From: Lutimaribacter pacificus
Lineage (GTDB): Bacteria; Pseudomonadota; Alphaproteobacteria; Rhodobacterales; Rhodobacteraceae
Direction of reading: 5' to 3'
DNA length: 64,000 nucleotides
Assembly: GCF_900142185.1 (NCBI RefSeq)
Contig: NZ_FQZZ01000011.1
Span: 27,366-91,365, forward strand
The notes beneath the pieces are model-generated. The model was not told the DNA's origin, did not search any database, and saw nothing but the letters and a program-made list of their open reading frames with translations. Every line of letters begins with the position of its first letter. Within the stretch, counting starts at the first letter, position 1. The position numbers and the translations under genes are program-made. Below are positions 1-8,233 of this stretch, piece after piece.

Positions 1-518
1 ACCACGTCGCCCTTTTTCACGCCGTCGAGGTCGGCCATCATGCCGTCGAAATCCACGCCGCCGGTTTCGCTGTCGAAATAGCGGTATTCGACCATCGGCA
101 TCCCGAGGTATTTCAGGATGCTGACATGGTTCGGCCAGGTCGGGTTCGACACGAAAACGCGGGCGTCGGGGTTGGCCATGCGGATCATCTCGAACGCCTG
201 GCGCACCGCGCCGGTGCCGCCGGGCGTGGCGGCGGCGGCGACCTGGCCGCGATCGACCGCATCGTCCAGAACCAGGCTGACCATCGCATCGCCAAAGGCC
301 GGATCGCCGGGCAGGCCGACATAGGATTTGGTTGTCTGTTCTTCCCAGATGCGTTTTTCCGCGGCTTTCACGGCGCGCATCACGGGGGTCACGCCCTCGG
401 CGTTCTTGTAGACGCCGACGCCCAGGTCGATCTTGGTGTCGCGGGGGTCCTCTTTGAACAGCTGCATGAGCTGGAGGATCTTGTCGGCGGGTTGTTCCTT
501 GAGCGATGAAAACATCAT
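1..518 (-). CDS. Aspartate/aromatic aminotransferase, N-terminal part (runs off the window)
   Basis: The first about 172 codons of a PLP-dependent class I aminotransferase of the aspartate/tyrosine (AspC/TyrB) type, which transfers an amino group from aspartate or aromatic amino acids to 2-oxoglutarate in the cytoplasm. The N-terminus reads MFSSLKEQPADKILQLMQLF and continues with the family-typical IDLGVGVYKN, KSYVGLPGDPAF and TPGGTGAVRQAFE blocks and a SNPTWPNH segment. The PLP lysine lies outside the window. The start is an ATGATG pair at 513-518 that overlaps the stop of the upstream sulfurtransferase gene (ATGA), so the two are probably translationally coupled. Family assignment is firm; the preferred substrate cannot be judged from this part. 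Confidence 0.9.
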   Translation of the reverse strand, partial: MMFSSLKEQPADKILQLMQLFKEDPRDTKIDLGVGVYKNAEGVTPVMRAVKAAEKRIWEEQTTKSYVGLPGDPAFGDAMVSLVLDDAVDRGQVAAAATPGGTGAVRQAFEMIRMANPDARVFVSNPTWPNHVSILKYLGMPMVEYRYFDSETGGVDFDGMMADLDGVKKGDV

Positions 519-1372
519 TTGTCTCCGGTTGCGACGGGCAGGGTGGGGAAGGCGCCCCATTCGGCCCAGGAGCCGTCATAAAGCGAATGGTCGGTCTTGC
601 CGATACGTTCCAGCGCAAGGCTGATGATCGCGGCGGTGATGCCCGACCCGCAGGTGGTGATCGCGGGTTTCGACAGGTCGACGCCGGCGGCACCGAACGC
701 GGCGCGCAAGTCGTCGGGCGATTTCATCGTGCCGTCGGCGTTCAGCAGGGTTTCGAAATGGACGCATTTCGAACCGGGGATATGGCCGCTGCGCAGCCCT
801 TCGCGCGGTTCCGGCTCGGTTCCGGCAAAGCGGCCGGGCGAGCGCGCGTCGAGGATTTCGTAATCGCCCAGCTTGGACGCGGCCGATACCTGCGTGACGT
901 CGCGCACCAGATGGGCCTGGCGGCGCACGGTCATGTGGCGATCGCGCACGACGGGGGGCAGATCCTCGGTCTCGCGCCCCTCGGTCAGCCATTTCGGCAG
1001 GCCGCCGTCCAGAACGGCGATATTGTCCTGCCCCATCAGGCGGAAGGTCCACCAGACGCGCGGCGCGGAATGGGTGCCGATCTGGTCGTAGACGACGACC
1101 TGGTGCCCGTCGCCCACGCCCATCGCGCGCATCCGCGACATGAATTTCTCGATCGGGGGGGCCATGTGCGGCAGGTCCGAGCGGTGATCGGCGATTTCGT
1201 CGATGTCGAAATACCGAGCGCCGGGAATATGCGCCTCGTTATAGCCGGCGACGGGATCGAGCCCCATCTGCGGCAGCGCCCATGTCGCGTCGATCACCCG
1301 CAGGTCGGGGTCTTTCAGATGCGCGGCCAGCCAGTCGGTTGAAACCAGAGTCCTTGGGTCGTCATGTGCCAT
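515..1372 (-). CDS. sseA: 3-mercaptopyruvate/thiosulfate sulfurtransferase (tandem rhodanese)
   Basis: A 285-residue protein with two rhodanese domains, the usual size for SseA-type sulfurtransferases, which move sulfane sulfur from 3-mercaptopyruvate or thiosulfate to a thiol acceptor. The C-terminal domain holds the catalytic loop CGSGIT with Cys at about residue 241; the CGSG form fits mercaptopyruvate sulfurtransferase better than classical rhodanese. The N-terminal, inactive domain carries VIDATW and the GHIPG-like AHIPGARYFD. I chose the ATG at 1372 because GGGGATC lies just upstream; the open frame extends nine codons further. Its stop overlaps the start of the downstream aminotransferase. 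Function by family knowledge; not tested. Confidence 0.9.
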   Translation of the reverse strand: MAHDDPRTLVSTDWLAAHLKDPDLRVIDATWALPQMGLDPVAGYNEAHIPGARYFDIDEIADHRSDLPHMAPPIEKFMSRMRAMGVGDGHQVVVYDQIGTHSAPRVWWTFRLMGQDNIAVLDGGLPKWLTEGRETEDLPPVVRDRHMTVRRQAHLVRDVTQVSAASKLGDYEILDARSPGRFAGTEPEPREGLRSGHIPGSKCVHFETLLNADGTMKSPDDLRAAFGAAGVDLSKPAITTCGSGITAAIISLALERIGKTDHSLYDGSWAEWGAFPTLPVATGDK

Positions 1373-1435
1373 CGTGATCCCCCGAAAAATGCTGCCCATT
1401 GCCTACAATGGGGGCGGGGGGCTGGCAAGGGCGCG

Positions 1436-1915
1436 TCAGTGTTCCTTGAGCAGCCGTTGCTTTTGCCGGTTCCAGTCGCGCTTGGCCTCGGTCGCGCGCT
1501 TGTCCACGGTCTTCTTGCCCTTGGCGATCCCGATCTTGAGCTTGGCGATGCCACGGTGGTTGAAATAGAGCACCAGCGGCACCAGCGTCATGCCCTTGCG
1601 CTGGGTCGCGTTCCACAGCCGCGCCAGTTCCTTTTTCGAGGCCAGAAGCTTGCGCCTGCGCCGTTCCTCGTGGCCCCAGGTCTTGGCCTGTTCGTAGGGC
1701 GCGATATAGGCGTTCACCAGCCACAGCTCGCCGTCTTCCACGGCGGCATAGCTTTCGGCGATATTGGCCGAGTTCTCGCGCAGCGACTTGACCTCGGACC
1801 CCTGAAGCATGAGTCCGACTTCGAGATCTTCCTCGATCGCGTAATCGTAGCGCGCGCGGCGGTTTTCCGCGATCACCCTGTAGTTCGGATCTGTCTTTGC
1901 CTTGGCCATCGCCAT
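1436..1915 (-). CDS. smpB: SsrA-binding protein SmpB
   Basis: A 159-residue basic protein that binds tmRNA and delivers it to stalled ribosomes during trans-translation. Diagnostic SmpB features are all present: NRRARYDY near the start, GSEVKSLRE, the YEQ...[10 protein letters not shown] segment, [15 protein letters not shown] and a basic C-terminal tail ending KQRLLKEH. Length matches the family. MAMAKAKTD offers two in-frame ATGs (1915 and 1909). It lies on the same strand as the sulfurtransferase gene, 63 bp upstream of it, and may be co-transcribed. Confidence 0.97.
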   Translation of the reverse strand: MAMAKAKTDPNYRVIAENRRARYDYAIEEDLEVGLMLQGSEVKSLRENSANIAESYAAVEDGELWLVNAYIAPYEQAKTWGHEERRRRKLLASKKELARLWNATQRKGMTLVPLVLYFNHRGIAKLKIGIAKGKKTVDKRATEAKRDWNRQKQRLLKEH

Positions 1916-1979
1916 TCCCTAGCCGCTTGCGCGCATACTGTCCATGCAGCGCCTATCTAGGGCGGGGTGCGGCCATGAA

Positions 1980-2010
1980 AAAGGGCGCGGACCCCTCGGC
2001 CGCGCCCTTT
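1980..2010 (-). terminator. Rho-independent terminator of the LysR gene
   Basis: A perfect 11-bp inverted repeat, AAAGGGCGCGG and CCGCGCCCTTT, with a 9-nt loop. It is followed on the minus strand by a short T run. It lies 18 bp beyond the stop of the LysR gene and insulates smpB. Confidence 0.85.
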
Positions 2011-2028
2011 CACGCAACAGATCACCGC

Positions 2029-2934
2029 TTACCAGTCGGTCGGACCCTTGTCGCCGAAGCTGTCGACGAGAAAGTCGATGAAGGCGCGAACCTTGGGCTG
2101 CGTGAAGCGGCCCGGCGGGTAGACGGCATAGATGCCCTGCGTTTCGACGGGCAGGTCGGGGATCGCATCCTCGACCTGGCCCTTGGCCATCGCGTCGGCG
2201 TAAAGGAAGGACGGAAGGTAAGCGATGCCAAGCCCCGCGATGCAGGCGTTCAGCAGCGACTGCCCGTCATTCACGCTCAGCCAGCCGGCGGTGCGCACCT
2301 GGCGCTTTTCGCCCGAGGGTGCGGTCAGTTTCCACACGTTGCCCGCCGACTGGTTGGAATAATGCAGCAGCTTGTGTTCGTTCAGGTCGTCGATCTTTTG
2401 CGGGCGGCCATATTTCTGGAAATAGGACGGTGACGCGATCATGCGCTTGGTCGTCTCGGTCAGCTTGCGCGCCCGGAGCGAGCTGTCTTCCAGGTCGCCG
2501 ATGCGCACGGCCATGTCGAACCCTTCCGAGATCAGTTCGACGTAGCGGTTGTTCAGCACCATGTTGACGGTGATATCGGGGTATTCCTGCAGGAAGTTGC
2601 CCAGAACCGGCGACAGGTGATTGACGCCGAAATCGGTGGCGACGCTGATCCGCAGCAGGCCCGAGGGCGCCGATTGCATCGAGGTCACCAGCGCGTCCGC
2701 CTCGCCCGCGTCGTTCAGCACCCGGCGGGCGCGGTCGTAATAGGCCAGCCCGATTTCCGTTGGGCTGACGCGGCGCGTCGTGCGGTTGAGCAGCCTTGCG
2801 CCCAGCCGTGCCTCGAGGCTCGAAACATGCTTGGATACAGCAGATTTCGAAATCCCCAGCTTCTTGGCGGCGTCGGTGAAGCCCCCTTGATCAACGACGG
2901 TGGCGAATGCCTCCATTTCCGTCAGTCGGTCCAT
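2029..2934 (-). CDS. LysR-family transcriptional regulator
   Basis: A 301-residue LysR-type regulator. The N-terminal winged helix (about residues 1-60) reads MDRLTEMEAFATVVDQGGFT, then AAKKLGISKSAVSKHVSSLE and the wing LLNRTTRRVSPTEIG; the rest is the periplasmic-binding-like effector domain of the CrgA/AaeR type. The open frame extends 20 codons upstream, but the ATG at 2934 starts exactly where LysR alignments start. It is divergent from an EamA exporter, with about 170 bp between the starts, so the exporter is its likely target (inference from position). The effector is unknown. Confidence 0.9.
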   Translation of the reverse strand: MDRLTEMEAFATVVDQGGFTDAAKKLGISKSAVSKHVSSLEARLGARLLNRTTRRVSPTEIGLAYYDRARRVLNDAGEADALVTSMQSAPSGLLRISVATDFGVNHLSPVLGNFLQEYPDITVNMVLNNRYVELISEGFDMAVRIGDLEDSSLRARKLTETTKRMIASPSYFQKYGRPQKIDDLNEHKLLHYSNQSAGNVWKLTAPSGEKRQVRTAGWLSVNDGQSLLNACIAGLGIAYLPSFLYADAMAKGQVEDAIPDLPVETQGIYAVYPPGRFTQPKVRAFIDFLVDSFGDKGPTDW

Positions 2935-3104
2935 GCGTCGATACCTCAAACATTCCTTCTTTTCGAGAAACGGTATCGTGGTGAAATCGGGCATGACCGT
3001 GGCAAGGGGCAGACAATACCGGGGTTTTGTCTGGGATCGTTAATGGCAGGGAAACGCCGTTTTCGCGATTGTCGTTTCCCCGCGTCCGTCGCAATCTGGC
3101 GGGC

Positions 3105-4004
3105 ATGAGCCATGCCACGCCTTCAACCGACGACTCGCTGTTCTGGCGCGTCGCCCCCGTAATCTTCGTGCTGTTCTGGGCCGGGGGCTACAGTTTCGCA
3201 AAACTGGGGCTGCCGCATATCAAGCCGATGACGCTGCTGGCGATGCGTTATGCGCTGGCGGTGCTGGTGCTGCTGCCGGTGCTGCTGGTGCATCGCCCGG
3301 TCTGGCCCCAGGGGGCGCGGCACTGGGGCGTGGTGGCGGTGTCGGGCTTCCTGATCCAGTGCATGTATTTCGGCGCGTCCTATTTCGCGCTGGAACGGGG
3401 CATGAATGCAGGCACCACCGCGCTGATCATGGCGTTGCAGCCGATCCTGGTGGCGACGCTGGCGCCGCTGATCGGGGCGGCGCGTGGCAGCGCGCTGTTG
3501 TGGCTGGGCCTGCTGCTGGGGCTGCTTGGCGTGGTGATCGTGATCCTGGGCGGCAAGACGCTGGGGGCCAGCCCGTGGCTGGCGGTTATGTTCGCCGTCA
3601 TCGGGTTGCTGTCGATCACCGGCGCGACGTTGTTCGAGAAATGGCACGGGATGCGCACCGATCCGGTGGTGGGCGGCGTGGTGCAATATTCGGTGGGTTT
3701 CGCGGTGATGGCGCCGGTTGCGCTGTATCTCGGGATCGGCGCGATCGACTGGGGCACGGAACTGGCGATTTCGCTGGCCTATCTCGTGCTGGCGAATTCC
3801 ATCGTCTCGATCAGCCTGTTCGTCGGGCTGGTGCAGCGGGGGGACGCCACGCGCATATCCTCGCTGCTGTATCTCGTGCCGCCGCTGGCGATGGTGGTGG
3901 CGTGGTTCATCCTGGGCGAGACGATGACGCCGGTGGCCATGCTTGGCATGGTCGTCTGCATCACCGGCGTCTGGCTGGTGAACCGCGCGACGCGGGCGGG
4001 CTGA
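3105..4004 (+). CDS. EamA/RhaT-family DMT transporter
   Basis: A 299-residue inner-membrane protein with about ten hydrophobic helices in two five-helix halves, typical of drug/metabolite transporters that usually export amino acids or other small metabolites. Recognisable are FWAGGYSFAKLGL in helix 1, the TALIMALQPILVATLAPLIG stretch that ends the first half, and VPPLAMVVAWFILGE in the second half. The ATG at 3105 follows GGCGGG; the open frame reaches 26 codons upstream. It is divergent from the LysR gene and convergent with hemE, sharing a terminator hairpin. Substrate unknown. Confidence 0.88.
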   Translation: MSHATPSTDDSLFWRVAPVIFVLFWAGGYSFAKLGLPHIKPMTLLAMRYALAVLVLLPVLLVHRPVWPQGARHWGVVAVSGFLIQCMYFGASYFALERGMNAGTTALIMALQPILVATLAPLIGAARGSALLWLGLLLGLLGVVIVILGGKTLGASPWLAVMFAVIGLLSITGATLFEKWHGMRTDPVVGGVVQYSVGFAVMAPVALYLGIGAIDWGTELAISLAYLVLANSIVSISLFVGLVQRGDATRISSLLYLVPPLAMVVAWFILGETMTPVAMLGMVVCITGVWLVNRATRAG

Positions 4005-4020
4005 GGCGCTTGCCTCAGCC
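3999..4020. terminator. Symmetric hairpin shared by the convergent EamA and hemE genes
   Basis: A perfect 9-bp inverted repeat, GGCTGAGGC and GCCTCAGCC, around a GCTT loop. The left arm contains the TGA stop of the EamA gene (4002-4004) and the right arm the stop of hemE (4015-4017 on the opposite strand). It has no long T run in either direction, so it may act as a weak bidirectional terminator or mRNA 3'-end stabiliser. Confidence 0.6.
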
Positions 4021-5049
4021 GTTGCGGACCGTGTCGATCATCAGTTGCACGTTGTCGGGATCGGCATCCGGCGTGATCCCGTGCCCGAGGTTGAAGATAT
4101 GCGGCCCGCCCTTCAGCGCCTCGACGATCCGGCGGGTTTCGTCCACCAGCGCCTGCCCGCCCGTCACCATATGCGAGGATTTCAGGTTGCCCTGCACGCA
4201 GCCATCGACCTGAACGTTCTTCGCCACCCAGGCGGCATCGACGCTGTCATCGACGGCCACGCAATCCGCGCCGGTGCGCTTGTGGAACCCGATATAGCCA
4301 TCGCCCGCCTCGCGCGGGAAGGCGATGACGGGAATGCCCGGATGGCGCTCCTTGATCTGCGAGATGATCCAGCGCGCCGGTTCGACGGCGTAGCGGTCGA
4401 AATCGTCACCCCTGAGCGACCCGGCCCAACTGTCGAACAGCTTGACCACCTCGGCGCCGGCCTCGATCTGGGCCGAGAGGTATTCCACCGTCGCCTCGGC
4501 GATGCGGTCCATCAGCGCCTCGAATAGCGGGCGGTTTTCCGATTTCAGCGCATGGGCCGGGCCCTGATCCTTGGTGCCGCGGCCGGCGATCATGTAGGTC
4601 GCCACCGTCCAGGGCGCGCCGGCAAAGCCGATCAGCGTGGTTTCCTTGGGCAATTCACGGCTGAGGATGCGGACGGTTTCATAAACCGGGTTCAGCGTTT
4701 CGTGGATGTCAGACACCGGTTTCAGCGCGGCCATTTCCGCGTCGGTCGTGATCGTGGACAGGCGCGGGCCCTCGCCGGTGACGAACCACAGGTCGGCCCC
4801 CAGCGCCTGCGGCACCAGCAGGATATCGGCGAACAGGATCGCCGCGTCGAACCCGTAGCGCCGGATCGGTTGCAGCGTCACCTCGGCGGCGAGTTCGGGG
4901 TTGTAGCAAAGCGACAGGAAATCCCCGGCCTGCGCGCGCGTTGCGCGGTATTCCGGCAAGTAACGCCCCGCCTGCCGCATCATCCAGATCGGCGGTGTGG
5001 GCAGGGTTTCGCCCGCCAGGGCGCGGAGGAGTGTCTTGGACTCGGCCAT
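4015..5049 (-). CDS. hemE: Uroporphyrinogen decarboxylase
   Basis: A 344-residue cytoplasmic enzyme that removes four acetate carboxyls from uroporphyrinogen III to give coproporphyrinogen III in heme and chlorophyll synthesis. Clear family motifs are [16 protein letters not shown] near residue 20, [12 protein letters not shown] (with the catalytic Asp), [14 protein letters not shown] and the C-terminal HIFNLGHGI. The open frame extends 59 codons upstream, but [11 protein letters not shown] at 5049 matches the family start and is preceded by an AAAGGATG-like ribosome site. It lies downstream of the WYL regulator on the same strand. hemC is close by on the other strand, an arrangement common in Rhodobacterales. 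Confidence 0.97.
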   Translation of the reverse strand: MAESKTLLRALAGETLPTPPIWMMRQAGRYLPEYRATRAQAGDFLSLCYNPELAAEVTLQPIRRYGFDAAILFADILLVPQALGADLWFVTGEGPRLSTITTDAEMAALKPVSDIHETLNPVYETVRILSRELPKETTLIGFAGAPWTVATYMIAGRGTKDQGPAHALKSENRPLFEALMDRIAEATVEYLSAQIEAGAEVVKLFDSWAGSLRGDDFDRYAVEPARWIISQIKERHPGIPVIAFPREAGDGYIGFHKRTGADCVAVDDSVDAAWVAKNVQVDGCVQGNLKSSHMVTGGQALVDETRRIVEALKGGPHIFNLGHGITPDADPDNVQLMIDTVRNG

Positions 5050-5116
5050 GCTGCATCCTTTCATGTTCCCGGGTTCGTCCCTTTCCCGGAACGGGATGTC
5101 AAGACAGAAGCACGGT

Positions 5117-5815
5117 TCAGGCGGGGGTGGTGGGCGCATCCGCCGCAACCGCCTCGCGCTGTTGCCAGAGGCTGCGCAGCACCGCGCTTTCGCCGGTGAA
5201 AAATCGCCCCGTCGGGTCGCAGGCATAAATCCTGTCGGTGCGGAAATGGCGGAAATCGCCGCGCAGCTCGCACCAGGCGGCCAGAATGGTGCAGTTGAGG
5301 TGGTAGATTACCACGATGGGGCGCACGCAACGTTCGGTCCGGTCGCCGGCCTCGGACTGGTAGGTGATGCGCAGGGTTTCCTCTTCGCGGATCGCCTGGC
5401 GCAGGCGGGCGATCGAGACGCAGCCGAGGTCAGGGTTGTCGACGGGCGCCCCCCAGGGCGCGACGAACAGCCAGTCGGCCGGACCATGCAGGGAATCGAT
5501 CTTGTCGCAGACCCGTTTGGCCGCGCGCTGCAACGTGCTGTCGCCGGTGCGGGCCAGCATGGCAAGGCCCACGCGCAGCGCCTCGGTTTCTTCCTGGTCG
5601 AAATTGAGCGGCGGCAGGTCGTAGCCCCGGCGCAGCAGGTAGCCGAGCCCGGCCGCGCCTTCGACGGGCACGCGCATCGCCTGCAACGCGGCGATATCGC
5701 GATAGATCGTGCGCGCGCTGACCTCCAGCTCTTCGGCCAGGTCGTGCGCGGTGCGCGATCCTGGCGCGGCGCGCAGGATCTGGATCAGTTCGAACAGGCG
5801 GTCGGATCGGGGCAT
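5117..5815 (-). CDS. YafY-type HTH/WYL-domain transcriptional regulator
   Basis: A 232-residue regulator: an N-terminal HTH_11 domain ([20 protein letters not shown], then [15 protein letters not shown]), a short linker, and a C-terminal WYL-type ligand-binding domain ([33 protein letters not shown]). The start at 5815 ([10 protein letters not shown]) is typical of the family; a longer frame to 6382 is chance. Repeated CTGACAG/CTGTCAG elements lie just upstream and are probably its own operator. It sits between hemE (same strand) and hemC (divergent). Ligand unknown; a link to heme synthesis is only positional. Confidence 0.88.
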   Translation of the reverse strand: MPRSDRLFELIQILRAAPGSRTAHDLAEELEVSARTIYRDIAALQAMRVPVEGAAGLGYLLRRGYDLPPLNFDQEETEALRVGLAMLARTGDSTLQRAAKRVCDKIDSLHGPADWLFVAPWGAPVDNPDLGCVSIARLRQAIREEETLRITYQSEAGDRTERCVRPIVVIYHLNCTILAAWCELRGDFRHFRTDRIYACDPTGRFFTGESAVLRSLWQQREAVAADAPTTPA

Positions 5816-5842
5816 CGGTGCGGCCTTTGTCGGGTCGTGCTG

Positions 5843-5881
5843 CTGACAGGTTACCATGCGCTGCTGACAGCATCCTGTCAG
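5843..5881. promoter_or_regulatory. Probable operator of the WYL regulator
   Basis: CTGACAG occurs at 5843-5849 and 5864-5870, 21 bp apart (two helical turns). The second copy forms an inverted repeat with CTGTCAG at 5875-5881 across CATC. The cluster starts 28 bp upstream of the regulator start and lies ahead of the divergent small ORF and hemC, so it could control both directions. Repeats seen directly; binding inferred. Confidence 0.6.
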
Positions 5882-5923
5882 GAGGGATTTGCAAGCCTCA
5901 CCGCAAGCGGCTGGAGGATGCAA

Positions 5924-6097
5924 ATGGCCTATTACGACGAGATCACGATGTTGCGCCTTGGCCTGGGGCGCTGGCGGCAGGCGGAACCGGCGAATACGGT
6001 GCAGGAACGGGACACGCCCGGTTGCGATGCGCGGCGCCCCGGGGCGCGTCAAGATGGACCGCAGAGCAAGGTTGAAAGCCCGTCCGAGCCGGACTAA
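5924..6097 (+). CDS. Small hypothetical protein
   Basis: A possible 57-residue protein, MAYYDEITMLRLGLGRWRQA and onward, ending SEPD. A good CTGGAGGA ribosome site lies 5-12 bases upstream, and an alternative ATG is at 5918. It ends 9 bp before hemC. I recognise no domain; the tail is hydrophilic and rich in Arg, Gly and Pro. It sits directly downstream of the WYL operator repeats and so may be the regulated gene of that divergent pair. Real coding is uncertain. Confidence 0.4.
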   Translation: MAYYDEITMLRLGLGRWRQAEPANTVQERDTPGCDARRPGARQDGPQSKVESPSEPD

Positions 6098-6106
6098 CAG
6101 GGTCGT

Positions 6107-7069
6107 ATGACCACGCAATTGCCAAGCCCCGCCTCTCCTCTCAAGATCGGCACCCGCGGATCGCCCCTTGCGCTTGCGCAGGCGCATGAGACGCGCGACC
6201 GCCTGATGCGGGCCTTTTCCCTGCCCGAAGAGGCGTTCGAGATCGTCGTGATCAAGACGACCGGCGACAACCGCGCGATGATCGACGCCGACCGCCCGCT
6301 GAAAGAGATCGGCAACAAGGGGCTGTTCACCAAGGAAATCGAGGATGCGATGGTCGCGGGCCGCATCGACATCGCCGTGCATTCGATGAAGGACATGCCC
6401 ACCGAACAGCCGCCGGGGCTGATCCTGGATTGCTACCTTCCGCGCGAGGATACGCGCGACGCCTTCGTCAGCCTAAGCGCCGACAGTCTGCAGGATCTGC
6501 CCGAGGGGGCGCTGGTCGGCTCGTCCTCGCTGCGGCGGCGGGCGCAGTTGCTCAACAGGTTCCCGCATCTCAGGGTGGTCGAGTTCCGCGGCAACGTGCA
6601 GACCCGGATGAAAAAGCTGGAGGATGGCGTGGCGCAGGCGACCTTTCTGGCGATGGCCGGGCTGAACCGCCTGGGCATGGCGGATGTCGCGCGCGCCGCG
6701 ATCCCGCCCGAGGACATGCTGCCCGCCGTGGCGCAGGGCGCAATCGGGATCGAACGGCGCAAGGACGACCTGGATTCGGCCGCGATGCTGGAGGCGATCC
6801 ATGACGGCCCCACCGGCCAGCGGCTTGCGGCGGAGCGCACGTTCCTGGCGACGCTGGACGGATCGTGCGAAACGCCCATCGCCGCGCTTGCCGAACTGGA
6901 CGGCAACACCCTGCGCCTGCGCGGCGAGGTTCTGCGCCCCGACGGCTCGGAACGGATCGCGGCGGATCGCAGCTGTTCGATCGCCGAAGGCGCGGCAATG
7001 GCCGAGGCAATGGCGCGCGACCTGCTGGACGAGGCGGGGCCGGGATTTTTCGAGTGGCGGCAGGGCTGA
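6107..7069 (+). CDS. hemC: Hydroxymethylbilane synthase (porphobilinogen deaminase)
   Basis: A 320-residue enzyme that condenses four porphobilinogens into hydroxymethylbilane. Seen: KIGTRGSPLALAQA near residue 13, the catalytic region KEIGNKGLFTKEIEDAM, DIAVHSMKDMP (with the essential Asp), VGSSSLRRRAQL, EFRGNVQTR, and GSCETPIAA, where Cys254 should carry the dipyrromethane cofactor. The ATG at 6107 matches the family N-terminus. It is divergent from the WYL regulator and hemE. The product feeds uroporphyrinogen synthase and then HemE. Confidence 0.97.
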   Translation: MTTQLPSPASPLKIGTRGSPLALAQAHETRDRLMRAFSLPEEAFEIVVIKTTGDNRAMIDADRPLKEIGNKGLFTKEIEDAMVAGRIDIAVHSMKDMPTEQPPGLILDCYLPREDTRDAFVSLSADSLQDLPEGALVGSSSLRRRAQLLNRFPHLRVVEFRGNVQTRMKKLEDGVAQATFLAMAGLNRLGMADVARAAIPPEDMLPAVAQGAIGIERRKDDLDSAAMLEAIHDGPTGQRLAAERTFLATLDGSCETPIAALAELDGNTLRLRGEVLRPDGSERIAADRSCSIAEGAAMAEAMARDLLDEAGPGFFEWRQG

Positions 7070-7157
7070 CCGCCAAACCGCGCGGTTTCGGCGCGAAAAA
7101 GCGCGATTTACGGTCTTGACCGCGCGGACCGACTCCCATAAATCCGCGTCACCCAGT

Positions 7158-7234
7158 GGCGGAGTAGCTCAGTCGGTTAGAGCAGCGGAATCATAATCCG
7201 CGTGTCGGGGGTTCAAGTCCCTCCTCCGCTACCA
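7158..7234 (+). tRNA. tRNA-Met (CAT anticodon)
   Basis: A complete 77-nt cloverleaf with encoded CCA. Acceptor GGCGGAG pairs with CTCCGCT (one G-U at 1-72). The D arm is GCTC/GAGC and the anticodon stem GCGGA/TCCGC closes the loop ATCATAA, giving anticodon CAT. The T arm contains TTCAAGT. The G1-U72 pair and lack of a C1-A72 mismatch favour elongator Met over initiator; a lysidine-modified Ile tRNA cannot be excluded. Its 3' half is repeated at 24818. Confidence 0.95.
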
Positions 7235-7293
7235 TTTCTTCCTTTGTCGCTATCTTGTTGATTGTTGGCTGCAGTGTTCGGCCTTCGGTTGCC
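7189..7293 (+). repeat. Left copy of the 105-bp tRNA-Met direct repeat (attL-like)
   Basis: From the tRNA anticodon loop (AATCATAATC) through CCA and about 59 bp beyond, this segment is repeated at 24818-24922 with three mismatches. Here it is joined to the intact tRNA 5' half. Repeats overlapping a tRNA 3' end are the classic footprint of a site-specific integration. Confidence 0.85.
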
Positions 7294-7529
7294 TTGGTTT
7301 GCTTCGGGGTCGACTCGTAGCTCAGAAGGGCGGGTGCCGGTGGTTCGCTGCGATATCTTCGAACGACCGTTTTGGGGCAAGGTGATCAATCCGCGCTCAC
7401 CTGGCCGGTAATTATTCACATAACCCATCCCACTGATCTGCATGTCCTTTCGACAGAGACGCCGCGCTGACATTTGCACGGGCAGACCCATTTTCTACTG
7501 AGCCAACACAGCGCCCATGGGGGCTACAA

Positions 7530-7874
7530 TCACGTCTTCCGCAGGCGGCATGAAAGCGAACTGCGTTTCGCACTTGTCGTGTGCGCATACTGGTTTGCTT
7601 TGCCAAAAGGCCGCTTATACTTTGTCCACCCGCAAACGCATTCAAACTGCTTGCGGAACAATTTGAACTTGTCCCGTCTGGCCTGTTCGTCCCCGATTGA
7701 ACCGTCTCCATAAGGCGCGTCCTGAAAGCGGCTGTCGAAATTCTCGATCTCGCCCTGAATGAGGCTGTTGATAAAGCGGTTGTGGACGTCCGGCACATCG
7801 GGGGAGTTCGCTTTAGGCCTCCGAGGAACCCGCCAATCGCCGTCGTCAGCTCCGAGCGCTCGTAGGAGCAGGCC
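7530..7874 (-). pseudogene. Decayed gene of unknown function at the left end of the island
   Basis: An open minus-strand frame of 114 codons without a convincing start. It reads GDWRVPRRPKANSPDVPDVH, then NRFINSLIQGEIENFDSRFQ, and later KFKLFRKQFECVCGWTKYKR, with protein-like composition. Upstream on the same strand, other frames hold further protein-like pieces (EEKSATSETRQAEEEWLLG near 7920-7970; DIVRLIGIQPTERSGDPTVA near 8060-8120) broken by frameshifts and a stop. I recognise no family. The stretch 7294-8233 therefore looks like one or two eroded genes, perhaps the lost mobility function of the island. I see nothing else in it. Confidence 0.35.
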
Positions 7875-8233
7875 CTATCGAGCTGCCGTACCCTTACATT
7901 GACGCCAGACCCATGCACGATGCCAAGAAGCCATTCCTCCTCGGCTTGGCGCGTCTCGCTTGTCGCGGATTTCTCTTCAGGGTCGCGCGAGCGGCCGTGA
8001 TCGTCCTATCCGACGTGCTGGCGAACACCCCGATGAGTAAGCTGTTGATCAGCCACCGTTGGATCGCCCGAACGTTCAGTCGGTTGAATTCCGATGAGTC
8101 GCACAATGTCACGCCAGGTGCGTGGAGAAAATACCAAGCGACCCTAACAGGCAAACCGGACCATTCAGGCGGGGCAGACCAAATTGCGCGGGATCCATAT
8201 GCGTCCACGCATGATATGCCATCTTCTGCGCCG

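Noticed and set aside
5816..6382. N-terminal extension of the WYL regulator to 6382
   Set aside because: It would run through the operator repeats and into hemC; the family start [10 protein letters not shown] at 5815 is clear.
7412..7918. A 168-codon minus-strand frame in the island's left end
   Set aside because: Ser/Arg-rich and shadowing the more protein-like frame at 7530-7874.
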